Positions 44,659-55,023 of a stretch of 64,000 nucleotides of DNA are shown here, one piece after another (within the stretch, counting starts at the first letter, position 1; every line of letters starts with the position of its first letter). Below the pieces are notes generated by a model that was given only the letters and a program-made list of their open reading frames with translations, did no database searches and was not told where the DNA came from. This stretch comes from Rhodobacteraceae bacterium LMO-JJ12 (GTDB lineage: Bacteria > Pseudomonadota > Alphaproteobacteria > Rhodobacterales > Rhodobacteraceae): contig JAKGBX010000001.1 in assembly GCA_021555075.1 (NCBI GenBank), forward strand, positions 1-64,000, written 5' to 3'. The translations under genes and the position numbers were made by a program.

Positions 44659-45326
44659 TGCTTTTTGCTGCCGGCTTTGGCACGCGGATGGGTGCGATGA
44701 CAGCGACCCAGCCCAAGCCGATGATCGCCGTGGCGGGGCGGCCTCTGATAGATCATGCGCTGGCGTTGGTCACTCCGTTGGCATTGCCGCGCGTGGTGGT
44801 CAATCTGCACTACAAACCTGCGCCGCTGATCGCCCACCTCGATGGTCGCGGCATAGCGTTTTCGCATGAAGCCCCCGATATTCTCGATACTGGCGGGGGG
44901 TTGCGCCAGGCATTGCCGATGCTGGGCAGCGGCCCCGTTTTCACCATGAACACCGATGCTGTCTGGCGCGGGCCGAACCCGCTCGTATTGCTGTCCGAGG
45001 CCTGGGATCCTGAACGCATGGATGCGCTGTTGATTTGTGTCCCGCCCGGCAATGCCGTGGGTCACAAGGGCAAGGGCGACTTTCTGATCGCCCCCGACGG
45101 TCAGATCAGACGTGGTCCGGGGCATGTTTATGGCGGGGTGCAAATCATAAAACCGGACGGACTGGCCGCGTTCGAGGAAAGGTCGTTTTCCCTGAACCTG
45201 CTGTGGAATAAAATGGCGCAAGACAAGCGTCTCTTTGGCCTGGAATACCCCGGAACATGGTGCGATGTCGGCCATCCCGAGGGCATCACCTTGGCCGAAA
45301 CGATGCTTGAGGGCGGCCATGTTTGA
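44634..45326 (+). CDS. murU: N-acetylmuramate alpha-1-phosphate uridylyltransferase MurU
   Basis: 230-residue nucleotidyltransferase that makes UDP-MurNAc from MurNAc-1-phosphate, using the product of AmgK. The N-terminal loop LFAAGFGTRMGAMT and PKPMI are the nucleotide-binding motifs; FTMNTDAVW has the metal aspartate; and the C-terminal WCDVGHPEG is the family signature. It begins inside amgK (25-base overlap) and ends 8 bases inside addB, so expression is tightly coupled. Confidence 0.9.
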   Translation: MRSNPDAIMLFAAGFGTRMGAMTATQPKPMIAVAGRPLIDHALALVTPLALPRVVVNLHYKPAPLIAHLDGRGIAFSHEAPDILDTGGGLRQALPMLGSGPVFTMNTDAVWRGPNPLVLLSEAWDPERMDALLICVPPGNAVGHKGKGDFLIAPDGQIRRGPGHVYGGVQIIKPDGLAAFEERSFSLNLLWNKMAQDKRLFGLEYPGTWCDVGHPEGITLAETMLEGGHV

Positions 45327-48252
45327 GCCGCACAACAAGCCGCGCGTCTTTGCCATTGCGCCCGGCGTGGACTTTCCCCGCGCGCTGGTCTCTGGCCTTT
45401 TGGCGCGCCACACAGGCAAGCCGCCCGAAGCGCTTGCGCGGGTCGAGCTGATCGTCAACACCCGACGGATGGCGCGCCGCATTCATGCGCTTTTTGACGA
45501 CGGCCCGGCGCTGCTTTTGCCGCGTATCCGTTTGATAACCGATCTGGGTGACAACGCTTCGCTCGATGATATTCCGCCCGCTGTCGCACCTCTGCGTCGC
45601 CGCTTGGAATTGGTCCAACTGGTCTCTGGCTTTCTTGAGGCCGCACCCGATTTCGCACCGCGATCCGCGCTTTTTGATCTGGCTGACAGCCTGGCAGGTC
45701 TGATGGCTGAAATGCAGGGCGAAGGCGTCAGCCCGGAAGATATTGCCGCGCTCGATATTGAGGATCAATCAGGACATTGGGGCCGCACGCAAACGTTCCT
45801 CGGCATCGTGCAGAGCTATTTTGACCAGGCCCATGCCGCCCCAGACGGCGAGACGCGCCAGCGTTTGATCATCGAGCAGCTTGCCGCACGCTGGGCCGAA
45901 ACACCCCCCGAACACCCGATCATCATCGCCGGATCGACCGGATCGCGCGGCGCAACCCAGCTCTTGATGCGGGCCGTTGCGCGGCTCCCGCAGGGGGCGC
46001 TTGTGCTGCCCGGGTTTGATTTTGACATGCCCGAGGCGCTCTGGCCCACGTTGAACGATCCGCTCATCGCCGAGGATCACCCGCAGTTTCGCTTTCATGC
46101 CCTGATGAAGGCTCTGGATTTGAAGCGCCGCGATATTGCGCGCTGGGCCGACACCGCGCCACCCAACCCGGCACGCAACGCATTGGTTTCGCTGGCGCTC
46201 AGGCCCGCGCCGATCACTGATCAGTGGATGGAAGACGGCCCGAAGCTTGTCGCGCTCGACACCGCCACCGCCGACATGACCCTTCTCGAAGCGCCGACCC
46301 AAAGGGAAGAGGCGCTGGCCATTGCGCTCTGTATGCGCCAAGCCGCCGAAGCGGGCGAAGTGGCCGCGCTGATCACACCTGACCGGACTTTGACACGGCA
46401 GGTTTCGGCGGCGCTCGACCGATGGGATATCCTGCCTGACGATAGCGCCGGGCAACCGCTTCCGCTCTCGGCCATCGGGCGGCTGATGCGCCATATTGCC
46501 GGACTGTTCGAAGCGCCACTGACGGCTGAAAGCCTGCTGACCCTGCTGAAACATCCGCTCACCCATAGTGCCGCCAACCGGGGTGAGCATCTGCGCTTTA
46601 CGCACGAACTTGAACTGTATCTGCGCGCCAAGGGTCCGCCCTATCCCGATGCAGAAGCGCTTCGCTTCTGGGCCGCAACGCGCAAGGCTGGCGACGCCAA
46701 TCATTGGATAGAATGGGTGATCGACGCGTTTTGCGGCCACGAACAGCCCGGCGAGGCACCGTTCGAGGCGCGGCTGGAGGCCCATCTCGAACTCATTCAT
46801 TTGGTGATTCGTGGCAGCGATGCCGACGCCACGCCGCAACCCTGGGACCATGCCGCAGGGCAAGAGGCGCACAAGATCGTATTGGCGCTCTCCGAGGCCG
46901 CGGATGCGGGCGGCGAGATGACGGCGTTTGACTATAGCAATCTTTTTGGTTCCGTTCTGGCCGGTGGAGAAGTGCGGCAAGTGGAAACACCGCACCCCGA
47001 AATCCTGATCTGGGGCACCTTGGAGGCGAGGGTGCAGGGTGCAGATCTGCTTATCCTCGGCGGCCTGAACGAAGGCTCCTGGCCCGAACCCCCCTCGCCC
47101 GATCCCTGGCTCAACCGGAAAATGCGTCACGATGCCGGGCTTCTGTTGCCCGAGCGCCGGATCGGTCTTTCGGCACATGATTTTCAACAGGCAATCGCCG
47201 CACCAAAGGTGGTGCTGAGCCGTTCGGTAAAATCCGACGAGGCCGAGAACGTGCCGTCGCGCTGGCTCAACCGGATGGTAAACCTGCTGGGCGGCCTGCC
47301 GGATCAGGGCGGCGACAAGGCGCTTGCCCAAATGAAAACACGCGGCGCGCATTGGTTGAACCTGGCCCGTGCGTTGGAAGAGCCAATACCGGTCCCCCCT
47401 GCGCCGCGCCCGGCTCCGCGCCCACCGGTCGCCGCACGGCCACGCAAACTCTCCGTAACCCAGATCAAGCGGTTGATTCGCGATCCTTACGCGATTTATG
47501 CCCGCCATGTCTTGCGATTGCGCCCACTCGATCCGCTGATGCGCGCGCCCGATGCGCTAACCCGCGGGATTGTCTTGCACGAGGTGATGGAGCAGTTCGT
47601 GCGCGCGGTGTCTGAACGGCCCGAAACGTTGGCCCGTGATTACCTGCTCGACATCGCCCGTACCGTCTTGGCAAACGAAGTGCCATGGCCTGCGGCACGC
47701 CTGATGTGGTTGGCGCGGATCGAACGTGTGGCCGATAGCTTTCTTGCGGACGAAGCGCAGCGCCAGAAAACCGGCACACCGCTGGCCTATGAAACGCACG
47801 GCAAAGCCGAGATTGAACGCCTGGGCTTTACGCTCACCTGCATGGCCGACCGGATTGATCAAGGTGAGCAGGGGTTGTTGCTTTATGATTACAAGACCGG
47901 CTCACCACCGACACCAAAGGAACAGACGCATTTTGACAAACAGCTCTTGTTAGAGACTGTTATTGCCGAAAAGGGCGGGTTTCGCGAGATCACCGCCGCA
48001 CCCGTTGCCGGGGCGTATTACATCGGGCTCGGTGCGGGCGCCGGACAGGTCGCAGCCCCGATTGAGAGCGAAACACCCGAAAAGGTCTGGGCGGAATTCG
48101 AGACCTTGATCGCGCGCTATCTTTCGCATGATCAGGGCTACCTCTCGCGTCGGGCAATGTTTCGCAGTGATGAGCTAGGCGACTACGATCAACTCGCAAG
48201 GTTCGGGGAATGGGACATCACCGATGATCCGGAAGTCGAGGTATTGAAATGA
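45319..48252 (+). CDS. addB: Double-strand break repair protein AddB
   Basis: 977-residue subunit of the AddAB helicase-nuclease, which processes broken ends for RecA and recognises Chi. The N-terminal half has the inactivated UvrD-like domain (IIAGSTGSRGATQLL, LVLPGFDFDMPE); the C-terminal part has the PD-(D/E)xK nuclease (VTQIKRLIRDPYAIYARHVL, then LLYDYKTGSPPTPKE). ATG at 45319 is chosen over the upstream frame at 45235, which overlaps murU out of frame. Overlaps addA by 4 bases. Confidence 0.93.
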   Translation: MFEPHNKPRVFAIAPGVDFPRALVSGLLARHTGKPPEALARVELIVNTRRMARRIHALFDDGPALLLPRIRLITDLGDNASLDDIPPAVAPLRRRLELVQLVSGFLEAAPDFAPRSALFDLADSLAGLMAEMQGEGVSPEDIAALDIEDQSGHWGRTQTFLGIVQSYFDQAHAAPDGETRQRLIIEQLAARWAETPPEHPIIIAGSTGSRGATQLLMRAVARLPQGALVLPGFDFDMPEALWPTLNDPLIAEDHPQFRFHALMKALDLKRRDIARWADTAPPNPARNALVSLALRPAPITDQWMEDGPKLVALDTATADMTLLEAPTQREEALAIALCMRQAAEAGEVAALITPDRTLTRQVSAALDRWDILPDDSAGQPLPLSAIGRLMRHIAGLFEAPLTAESLLTLLKHPLTHSAANRGEHLRFTHELELYLRAKGPPYPDAEALRFWAATRKAGDANHWIEWVIDAFCGHEQPGEAPFEARLEAHLELIHLVIRGSDADATPQPWDHAAGQEAHKIVLALSEAADAGGEMTAFDYSNLFGSVLAGGEVRQVETPHPEILIWGTLEARVQGADLLILGGLNEGSWPEPPSPDPWLNRKMRHDAGLLLPERRIGLSAHDFQQAIAAPKVVLSRSVKSDEAENVPSRWLNRMVNLLGGLPDQGGDKALAQMKTRGAHWLNLARALEEPIPVPPAPRPAPRPPVAARPRKLSVTQIKRLIRDPYAIYARHVLRLRPLDPLMRAPDALTRGIVLHEVMEQFVRAVSERPETLARDYLLDIARTVLANEVPWPAARLMWLARIERVADSFLADEAQRQKTGTPLAYETHGKAEIERLGFTLTCMADRIDQGEQGLLLYDYKTGSPPTPKEQTHFDKQLLLETVIAEKGGFREITAAPVAGAYYIGLGAGAGQVAAPIESETPEKVWAEFETLIARYLSHDQGYLSRRAMFRSDELGDYDQLARFGEWDITDDPEVEVLK

Positions 48253-51200
48253 ACGCGCCGGATGATGCCACCCGCGCCCAGATCGAGGCAGCCCGCCCAG
48301 ATCAATCAACCTGGCTGTCGGCAAATGCTGGGTCTGGCAAGACGCGGGTTTTGACCGATCGCGTGGCGCGGTTGTTGCTCGAAGGAGTCGACCCGCAGCA
48401 TATCCTCTGTCTGACCTACACCAAGGCAGCAGCATCAGAGATGCAAAACCGGCTGTTCCGACGGCTGGGCAACTGGGCCATGCTACCCGACGGCGCGCTT
48501 CGCAAGGAGTTGGCAGAGCTTGGGCACTCGAGCACCGTTTCGGCAGATAAGCTCGCCCAAGCGCGGCGGCTTTTTGCGGGCGCTATCGAAACGCCGGGCG
48601 GTTTGAAGATCCAGACGATCCATGCGTTTTGTTCGTCCATCCTGCGGCGGTTCCCGCTGGAAGCCGGGATTTCACCGCGCTTTGCCGAGATGGACGAGCG
48701 CACTGCCTTCTTGCTTCGTCAAGACGTTATCGAACACATGGCCGAGGGCGCCGAGCCCTCACTTGTTCAGGACATTGTCCGCTACATCGGTGGCGATGAT
48801 GGGCTAGACAAGCTTGCCAATGAGATCTGCGGGCACGCGGAAAGTTTGAGCCCGGGCTTGTCAGACGCGGAAATCCTTGCGCAGTTTGATTTGCCAAATG
48901 GGTTTGATGAAAGCACGCTCTTGGCGACGGTATTTTCAGGGTCCGAGGCTGACTTGATAGCTGCGCTGCTTCCCATCTTGCGCGCCGGATCGACCAATGA
49001 TGTGAAAGCAGCGGATAAGCTGGCAAAAGTGACTGCGTTTGACCTTGGCGCAATGCCGTTGCTTGAATCGATCTTCCTGACCGGGGCCAAGGCGAAAGAG
49101 CCATTTTCTGCCAAGTTAGGGTCGTTCCCTACCAAGGCTACCCAGGCCAAAGCGCCCGACCTTATGGACGATCTGCACGACCTGATGTGCCGGGTGGAGG
49201 GCGCGCGCGAGCGGCGATTAACCCTGGCATCTGCGCGCCAGACCCAAGCGTTACACCGCTTTGCACGAGCTTTCCTGCGCCGCTACGAAGCCGAGAAACA
49301 ACTGCGCGGCTGGCTTGATTTCGACGATTTGATCAACCGGGCGCGCGCGCTGCTGAATGATCCCCGTGTTGCCGCTTGGGTGCTGTTCCGGCTCGATGGT
49401 GGAATCGACCATATCCTTGTCGACGAAGCGCAGGACACGTCGCCTGCACAATGGAATGTGATTGAGCGGCTGGCGCAAGAGTTTACCAGCGGCGAAGGCG
49501 CGCGCGCCGACACTCTGCGCACAATTTTTGTGGTCGGCGACAAGAAACAATCAATCTATTCTTTCCAGGGGGCCGACCCGCGTGAGTTTGACCGGATGCG
49601 CACCGAGTTCGAGGCGCGGCTGGGCACCACCAATCGGCCCCTGCAATCGCAGATGCTGGAATATTCTTTCCGCTCATCGCACGCCATTCTGTCGCTGGTC
49701 GATCAGACGTTTGAGGGCCGTGAGAGCGCCGGTTTCGTAGCTGAACAGCACCATCGTGCGTTTTTCGAGGCGATGCCCGGGCGCGTCGATCTTTGGCCCG
49801 TGGTGGAAAAGGCCGACACGCCCGAAAGCAAGGATTGGAACGATCCGATCGACCTTGTCGGGCCGGATGACCCTGTGTCGATCCTCGCCGGGCGGATTGC
49901 CGGTGAAATTGAAGAGATGATCGCCTCGGCGCGAATTCCGGCGGAAAAGAGCGTGAATGGCGCGTTTCCGATGCGCCCGGTTCACGCCGGGGATTTCCTT
50001 ATTCTGGTGCAACGCCGCTCGCCTCTGTTTCATGCCATCATCCGCGAATGCAAGGCGCGCGGCCTGCCTATTGCCGGCGCAGACCGGCTTAGGATCGGTG
50101 GCGAACTGGCAGTGCGCGATATTGCAGCGCTGCTGCGTTTTCTGGCAACGCCCGAGGACGATCTGTCGCTTGCAACTGCGCTAAAATCGCCGCTCTTCGG
50201 CTGGTCCGAACAACAGCTTTTCACGCTTGCGCATGGGCGCAACGGCTATCTCTGGGAGGCGTTGCGCGCGGCAGCAGCAGAGCACCCGCAAACCCTCGCC
50301 GTTCTCGATGACCTGCGCCGCCAAACCGATTTTCTTCGGCCATATGACCTGATCGAGCGAATCCTGACGCGCCATGACGGGCGGCGCAAACTGCTGGCGC
50401 GGCTAGGCCAGGAGGCGGAAGACGGAATTGACGCACTCTTGGCTCAGGCGCTTGGCTATGAGCGCGGCACGGTGCCGTCGTTGACCGGGTTTCTGGTCTG
50501 GCTCGATACCGACGATATCGAAATCAAGCGCCAGATGGAGGGGGCGGGACGACAAATTCGCGTGATGACCGTCCACGCGGCCAAGGGGCTGGAAGCACCC
50601 ATTGTTATTCTTCCCGATACCGGCCAGCGTCGCCTTGAGGTCCGTGATCAACTGGTGACCGGGCAAACTGTCTTTTGGAAGCCGCGGGCAGACGAAATGC
50701 CGCCGCTTGTTCAGGAGATTCTGGCCCAGCGTCTTGAGCGCGAACGCGAAGAGCGCAACCGGCTGCTTTACGTTGCGATGACACGGGCCGAAAAGTGGTT
50801 GATCGTCGCGGCGGTGGGTGATCCGGACAAGGACGAAGAGAGCTGGTATGTCAAAATCCGCACCGCGATGGAGGCCAAACATGCTCAAGTTCATGGGCAT
50901 CCGGGCGGCGAGGGGCTGCGCCTTGAACATGGTGATTGGGCCGGATTAGAGACTGATCTGGATGTTCTTCCTGAAAATACAGGCATGACACTGCCCCCTT
51001 GGGCCGCATCGCGCGCGCCGATCCCCGAGCCGCGGCCAAAAGCTCTGTCGCCGTCCGATCTGGGTGGAGCCAAAGCGCTGGCAGGTGACGCCGGCCTTGA
51101 CGAGGAGGCCGCATTGCGACGCGGACGACAAATCCATCGTCTGCTCGAATTCCTGCCCGAACATGACCTGACGGAATGGCCAAGCGTCGCCACCCTCCTG

Positions 51201-51626
51201 CTTGGAAGCGGCGAGGATGCAGCGACGCAAGCGGAAACGGCGGCGTTGCTTGCCGAAGCTGATGAGGTGTTGCGCGACCCAGACCTGGCCAAGCTATTTA
51301 GAGGCAACGCGCTCAGCGAAGTGCCGGTTTCCGCCGCATTGCCCGAACTGGGCGGGCGGCGCATTCATGGGATAATCGACCGATTGATCATTTCCGACAA
51401 CAGCATCCTGGCTGTGGATTTCAAGACAAATGCCGTGGTGCCGCAGACCCCGGAAACCTGCCCCGACGGATTACTGCGGCAGATGGGGGCGTATCAATCG
51501 GCGCTTTCACAGGTGTTTCCAGACACAACCATTCAAACCGCGCTTCTTTGGACGAGCACTGCCACGCTTATGCACCTGCCACACGATCTGGTGATGGCCG
51601 CCCTCTGCGACACGTCAGTAGCTTGA
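48249..51626 (+). CDS. addA: Double-strand break repair helicase AddA
   Basis: 1125-residue UvrD/Rep-type helicase-nuclease. Motif I is NAGSGKTRVLTDRVA, motif II LVDEAQDTSPAQWN, motif III VGDKKQSIYSFQGAD, and motif V VMTVHAAKGLEAPIV; the C-terminal nuclease motif is LAVDFKTNAVVPQ. Length fits AddA of Rhodobacterales. It starts within addB (ATGA) and has a 64-base gap before trxA. Confidence 0.95.
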   Translation: MNAPDDATRAQIEAARPDQSTWLSANAGSGKTRVLTDRVARLLLEGVDPQHILCLTYTKAAASEMQNRLFRRLGNWAMLPDGALRKELAELGHSSTVSADKLAQARRLFAGAIETPGGLKIQTIHAFCSSILRRFPLEAGISPRFAEMDERTAFLLRQDVIEHMAEGAEPSLVQDIVRYIGGDDGLDKLANEICGHAESLSPGLSDAEILAQFDLPNGFDESTLLATVFSGSEADLIAALLPILRAGSTNDVKAADKLAKVTAFDLGAMPLLESIFLTGAKAKEPFSAKLGSFPTKATQAKAPDLMDDLHDLMCRVEGARERRLTLASARQTQALHRFARAFLRRYEAEKQLRGWLDFDDLINRARALLNDPRVAAWVLFRLDGGIDHILVDEAQDTSPAQWNVIERLAQEFTSGEGARADTLRTIFVVGDKKQSIYSFQGADPREFDRMRTEFEARLGTTNRPLQSQMLEYSFRSSHAILSLVDQTFEGRESAGFVAEQHHRAFFEAMPGRVDLWPVVEKADTPESKDWNDPIDLVGPDDPVSILAGRIAGEIEEMIASARIPAEKSVNGAFPMRPVHAGDFLILVQRRSPLFHAIIRECKARGLPIAGADRLRIGGELAVRDIAALLRFLATPEDDLSLATALKSPLFGWSEQQLFTLAHGRNGYLWEALRAAAAEHPQTLAVLDDLRRQTDFLRPYDLIERILTRHDGRRKLLARLGQEAEDGIDALLAQALGYERGTVPSLTGFLVWLDTDDIEIKRQMEGAGRQIRVMTVHAAKGLEAPIVILPDTGQRRLEVRDQLVTGQTVFWKPRADEMPPLVQEILAQRLEREREERNRLLYVAMTRAEKWLIVAAVGDPDKDEESWYVKIRTAMEAKHAQVHGHPGGEGLRLEHGDWAGLETDLDVLPENTGMTLPPWAASRAPIPEPRPKALSPSDLGGAKALAGDAGLDEEAALRRGRQIHRLLEFLPEHDLTEWPSVATLLLGSGEDAATQAETAALLAEADEVLRDPDLAKLFRGNALSEVPVSAALPELGGRRIHGIIDRLIISDNSILAVDFKTNAVVPQTPETCPDGLLRQMGAYQSALSQVFPDTTIQTALLWTSTATLMHLPHDLVMAALCDTSVA

Positions 51627-51690
51627 CGCTCCCCAGCCCGACACCTAGGTTCGCCCCAATGCTCGCAAACCCCTTTCTCAGGAGAATGAC

Positions 51691-52011
51691 ATGGCCACTG
51701 TTGCTGTCACCGACGATACCTTCGACGCCGAAGTGAAGAATTCCGATATCCCCGTAGTGGTCGATTTCTGGGCCGAATGGTGCGGTCCTTGCAAGATGAT
51801 CGGCCCGGTTCTGGAAGAACTGTCCGAAGAAATGAACGGCAAGGTGAAGATCGTCAAAATCAATGTCGACGAAAACCCCAATTCACCCTCGCAACTGGGT
51901 GTTCGCGGTATCCCGGCCCTGTTCATCTTCAAAAACGGTGAAGTGGTTGCCAACACCGCTGGCGCACGGCCCAAGGCACAGATGCAAAGCTGGATCGAAG
52001 AGTCGATCTGA
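51691..52011 (+). CDS. trxA: Thioredoxin 1
   Basis: 106-residue cytosolic disulfide reductase. The active site is WCGPC with Cys31 and Cys34, followed by the cis-proline region [12 protein letters not shown]. Length and sequence are typical TrxA. It has its own ribosome site (AGGAGAA). It follows addA, the normal order in alphaproteobacteria, and ends at a terminator at 52032. Confidence 0.96.
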   Translation: MATVAVTDDTFDAEVKNSDIPVVVDFWAEWCGPCKMIGPVLEELSEEMNGKVKIVKINVDENPNSPSQLGVRGIPALFIFKNGEVVANTAGARPKAQMQSWIEESI

Positions 52012-52031
52012 TCGCGGCTAAAGTTCGATGT

Positions 52032-52064
52032 CAAAGCCCTGCCCAAAACGGCGGGGCTTTTTCA
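52032..52064 (+). terminator. Rho-independent terminator after trxA
   Basis: AAAGCCC...GGGCTTTTT with an internal TGCC/GGCG pairing and CAAAAC loop, 20 bases after the trxA stop. It also sits next to the end of the reverse-strand capsule-like gene, so it probably acts for both directions. Confidence 0.8.
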
Positions 52065-52077
52065 CGTTCTGCATCAA

Positions 52078-52989
52078 TCAAACCGGCCAGCCAAAACCCC
52101 GCAGTCGGGTGGCGATTTTCTCTTCTGCCTCCGGGCGTCCGGCGTTTACCGCCATGATTTGCAGGAACCAATAGAGATAGGCATCATAGTCCGGGCGTAG
52201 CTGTGGCGCGATGCGAATGGCGGCCAAGGGTTCGCTTTCCCACACTTTCGCCGCGATATGATGAAAATCGGCGCTTCCAAATAGCACCAAGGGCTTACCC
52301 CAGAAATATCCGGCAAACCCGGCTGCTGAATTCTGTGTAACGACATAATCACAGCCCGGTAAAAGCCCTTCAATCCCGCCAGTTATCACAGAAAGCCGTC
52401 GGTTCTTTTGCTCAAGAGCGTCAAGCTCCGCTCGCTCCTCGTCAGAGTAGCTCTCCTTGGGGTGCAAAGTGGCGACCACCTTGCGGTCGCAATCATGGCG
52501 CAGAACATCCTCAACCATCTCCAACGGCGTGCAGTGTTGAAAAGACCGCCGCCGCAACAATTGCCCCTGAAGCGGGATATAGACATGGCCCTTGGTCACC
52601 GCCTCCCAGCCGTCAAACCATTTGCGCCGCCAGCGCGCAACAAAGCGTGAGGCCTCTTTTTCCGGCACGTCCCCGGCTGCAAATTCCGCTCGCGCCACAT
52701 CGAAATTCCAACGTTTATCGGTCTGTTCAATCGACCAGAACGGATAGTAATAGGCGCGCCGAACCGTCACCGCGCGCGCATGCGGCGGCGGGTCCATATG
52801 CATCACTGCCCACTCATCCTGCGGATTCGAACCCGCACATTCGGCCGCGCTATTGCCGGAATAGCGGATCTGCATACCGGCGGCGCGGCCAACATTGGCG
52901 AGCTTGCCAAGAAAATTATGCTTGCCCGCTTCGGTGCTCTCTTTCAGGCCGGGTTCGAGATAGAAGTGCATTACATGGGGTTTGCTCAT
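52078..52989 (-). CDS. Capsule polysaccharide synthesis (KpsS/KpsC)-like protein
   Basis: 303-residue protein that I place in the capsule-Kdo-transferase-like group on pattern: [30 protein letters not shown], and [20 protein letters not shown] with [13 protein letters not shown], the order of the GT-B acceptor and donor segments in KpsS-type enzymes. No membrane segment. ATG at 52989 starts [13 protein letters not shown]; the open frame continues 54 codons further with no pattern. It is a lone polysaccharide gene among core genes, divergent from hslV. Kdo transfer is not proved. Confidence 0.6.
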   Translation of the reverse strand: MSKPHVMHFYLEPGLKESTEAGKHNFLGKLANVGRAAGMQIRYSGNSAAECAGSNPQDEWAVMHMDPPPHARAVTVRRAYYYPFWSIEQTDKRWNFDVARAEFAAGDVPEKEASRFVARWRRKWFDGWEAVTKGHVYIPLQGQLLRRRSFQHCTPLEMVEDVLRHDCDRKVVATLHPKESYSDEERAELDALEQKNRRLSVITGGIEGLLPGCDYVVTQNSAAGFAGYFWGKPLVLFGSADFHHIAAKVWESEPLAAIRIAPQLRPDYDAYLYWFLQIMAVNAGRPEAEEKIATRLRGFGWPV

Positions 52990-53032
52990 GGTCCGCACGC
53001 TAGGGCGTGGCGCGGCGGCGGACAAGCCCGCC

Positions 53033-53064
53033 CTTGCCCCTCGCCAGCTGCAACGCCATATAGG
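53033..53064 (+). promoter_or_regulatory. Probable heat-shock (RpoH) promoter of hslVU
   Basis: CTTGCC at 53033-53038, 17 bases, and CCATATAGG at 53056-53064. This matches the alphaproteobacterial RpoH pattern (CTTG...17...C-C/T-TATxT) with a variant -10, in front of hslV, a known heat-shock gene. It falls 23 bases before the hslV ATG. Confidence 0.55.
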
Positions 53065-53086
53065 CCCGACAGAGATGGAGGCCACG

Positions 53087-53644
53087 ATGGCAAAGCAAGA
53101 GTTCCCCGGTTGGCACGGCACCACGATCATCGGGGTGAAAAAGGATGGCAAAGTTGTGATCGCAGGCGATGGTCAGGTTTCGCTTGGTCAGACCGTGATC
53201 AAGGGCACCGCCCGCAAGGTGCGCAGGCTTTCCCCGGGTGGCTATGATGTTGTTGCCGGGTTTGCCGGATCAACCGCTGATGCCTTCACTCTGCTCGAAC
53301 GGCTTGAAGCCAAGCTTGAAGCGACACCCGGTCAATTGGCGCGTGCCTCGGTCGAATTGGCCAAGGATTGGCGCACCGACAAATACCTGCAAAAGCTCGA
53401 AGCGATGCTGATCGTCACCGACGGCAGCGAGCTTCTGGTGATCACCGGTGCGGGCGACGTGCTTGAGCCCGAACATGATGTAACCGCAATCGGATCGGGC
53501 GGGAACTATGCGCTCGCCGCCGCGCGCGCAATGATGGACAGCGATCAAGACGCCGAGACAATTGCCCGCAAGGCCATGGCGATTGCATCAGATATCTGCG
53601 TTTACACAAATGGCAATCTTACGGTGGAGACGATCTCGAAATGA
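53087..53644 (+). CDS. hslV: ATP-dependent protease subunit HslV
   Basis: 185-residue peptidase subunit of the HslVU protease. The catalytic threonine is Thr12 after a short propeptide ([11 protein letters not shown] | [10 protein letters not shown]), as usual in alphaproteobacteria. [13 protein letters not shown] and the later [14 protein letters not shown] are family motifs. ATG at 53087 has GGAGG 6 bases upstream. It overlaps hslU by 4 bases. A RpoH-type promoter lies upstream. Confidence 0.95.
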   Translation: MAKQEFPGWHGTTIIGVKKDGKVVIAGDGQVSLGQTVIKGTARKVRRLSPGGYDVVAGFAGSTADAFTLLERLEAKLEATPGQLARASVELAKDWRTDKYLQKLEAMLIVTDGSELLVITGAGDVLEPEHDVTAIGSGGNYALAAARAMMDSDQDAETIARKAMAIASDICVYTNGNLTVETISK

Positions 53645-54954
53645 CTGACCTGACACCTCGCGAAATCGTTTCGGAACTCGACCGGTTCATTATCGGCCAA
53701 AAGGACGCCAAGCGCGCCGTGGCTGTAGCCCTGCGCAATCGCTGGCGGCGCAAACAGTTGTCGGATGATCTGCGGGATGAGGTTTATCCCAAGAATATCC
53801 TGATGATCGGCCCGACCGGCGTTGGCAAAACCGAAATCTCACGCCGGTTGGCCAAGCTGGCGCGCGCGCCCTTCATCAAGGTCGAAGCGACAAAATTTAC
53901 CGAGGTCGGCTATGTCGGGCGCGATGTGGAACAGATCATCCGCGACTTGATGGATGCCGCGATTGCCATGACGCGTGAACACATGCGCGAGGATGTGAAG
54001 GCCAAAGCCCATCGCGCCGCCGAGGACCGCGTTTTGCGGGCAATCGCCGGGGAAGATGCCCGTGATGGCACGCTTGAGATGTTTCGCAAAAAGCTGAAAT
54101 CAGGCGAGCTTGACGATACCGAAATCGAAGTGGAAGTCGCCGAAACGGCCAACCCACTTGGCGGTATGTTCGAAATTCCGGGTCAACCCGGCGGTGGCCA
54201 GATGGGGATGATGAACCTCGGCGATATGTTTGGCAAAGCCTTTGGCGGGCGCACCGCGCGGCGCAAAATGAAGGTATCAGACAGCTATGAGGTTTTGATC
54301 GGGGAGGAAGCCGACAAGCTTCTCGATGATGAAACGGTGAACAAGGCTGCTCTGGAAGCTGTCGAACAGAACGGTATCGTTTTCCTTGATGAGATCGACA
54401 AAGTCGCCGCGCGCCAGGAAGCCCGTGGCGGCGATGTGTCTCGCGAAGGCGTGCAGCGCGATCTTCTGCCTCTGATCGAAGGCACAACGGTCAGCACCAA
54501 ATATGGCGCGGTCAAAACCGATCATATCCTCTTTATCGCGTCAGGCGCGTTCCACATCGCCAAACCCTCCGACTTGCTGCCGGAATTGCAGGGGCGTCTA
54601 CCCATTCGGGTCGAACTTCGCGCGCTGACCGAGGAAGATTTCGTGCGCATTCTGACCGAGACCGACAACGCACTCACACGGCAATACACGGCATTGATGG
54701 CGACCGAAGAGGTCGAGGTTGAATTCACCGATGCGGGCATCGCGGCATTGGCCAAGATCGCGGCGGATGTGAACCAATCCATCGAAAACATCGGTGCGCG
54801 TCGCCTTTATACCGTGCTTGAGCGCGTGTTCGAAGAACTATCGTTCACCGCACCGGATCGTCCCGGTGACAAGGTCGTTGTCGATGCAGAATTTGTCGAT
54901 ACCAACCTCGGAGAGTTGACCAAATCCACCGATCTCAGCCGTTACGTGCTCTGA
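53641..54954 (+). CDS. hslU: ATP-dependent protease ATPase subunit HslU
   Basis: 437-residue AAA+ unfoldase that feeds HslV. Walker A is [18 protein letters not shown], Walker [10 protein letters not shown], the pore loop lies in [14 protein letters not shown], and sensor 2 is in [13 protein letters not shown]. The I-domain (about 110-230) is present. It starts 4 bases inside hslV. Confidence 0.96.
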   Translation: MTDLTPREIVSELDRFIIGQKDAKRAVAVALRNRWRRKQLSDDLRDEVYPKNILMIGPTGVGKTEISRRLAKLARAPFIKVEATKFTEVGYVGRDVEQIIRDLMDAAIAMTREHMREDVKAKAHRAAEDRVLRAIAGEDARDGTLEMFRKKLKSGELDDTEIEVEVAETANPLGGMFEIPGQPGGGQMGMMNLGDMFGKAFGGRTARRKMKVSDSYEVLIGEEADKLLDDETVNKAALEAVEQNGIVFLDEIDKVAARQEARGGDVSREGVQRDLLPLIEGTTVSTKYGAVKTDHILFIASGAFHIAKPSDLLPELQGRLPIRVELRALTEEDFVRILTETDNALTRQYTALMATEEVEVEFTDAGIAALAKIAADVNQSIENIGARRLYTVLERVFEELSFTAPDRPGDKVVVDAEFVDTNLGELTKSTDLSRYVL

Positions 54955-55023
54955 ACCACCCCGCGCGGATTCTATTGCGGAATGCACCTTTCCTTTCGGG
55001 TTAATCTCGGATTGAGATAGGGC

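Noticed and set aside
45769-47508. Reverse open frame of 579 codons opposite addB
   Set aside because: Antisense shadow of a conserved gene with no ribosome site or family pattern.
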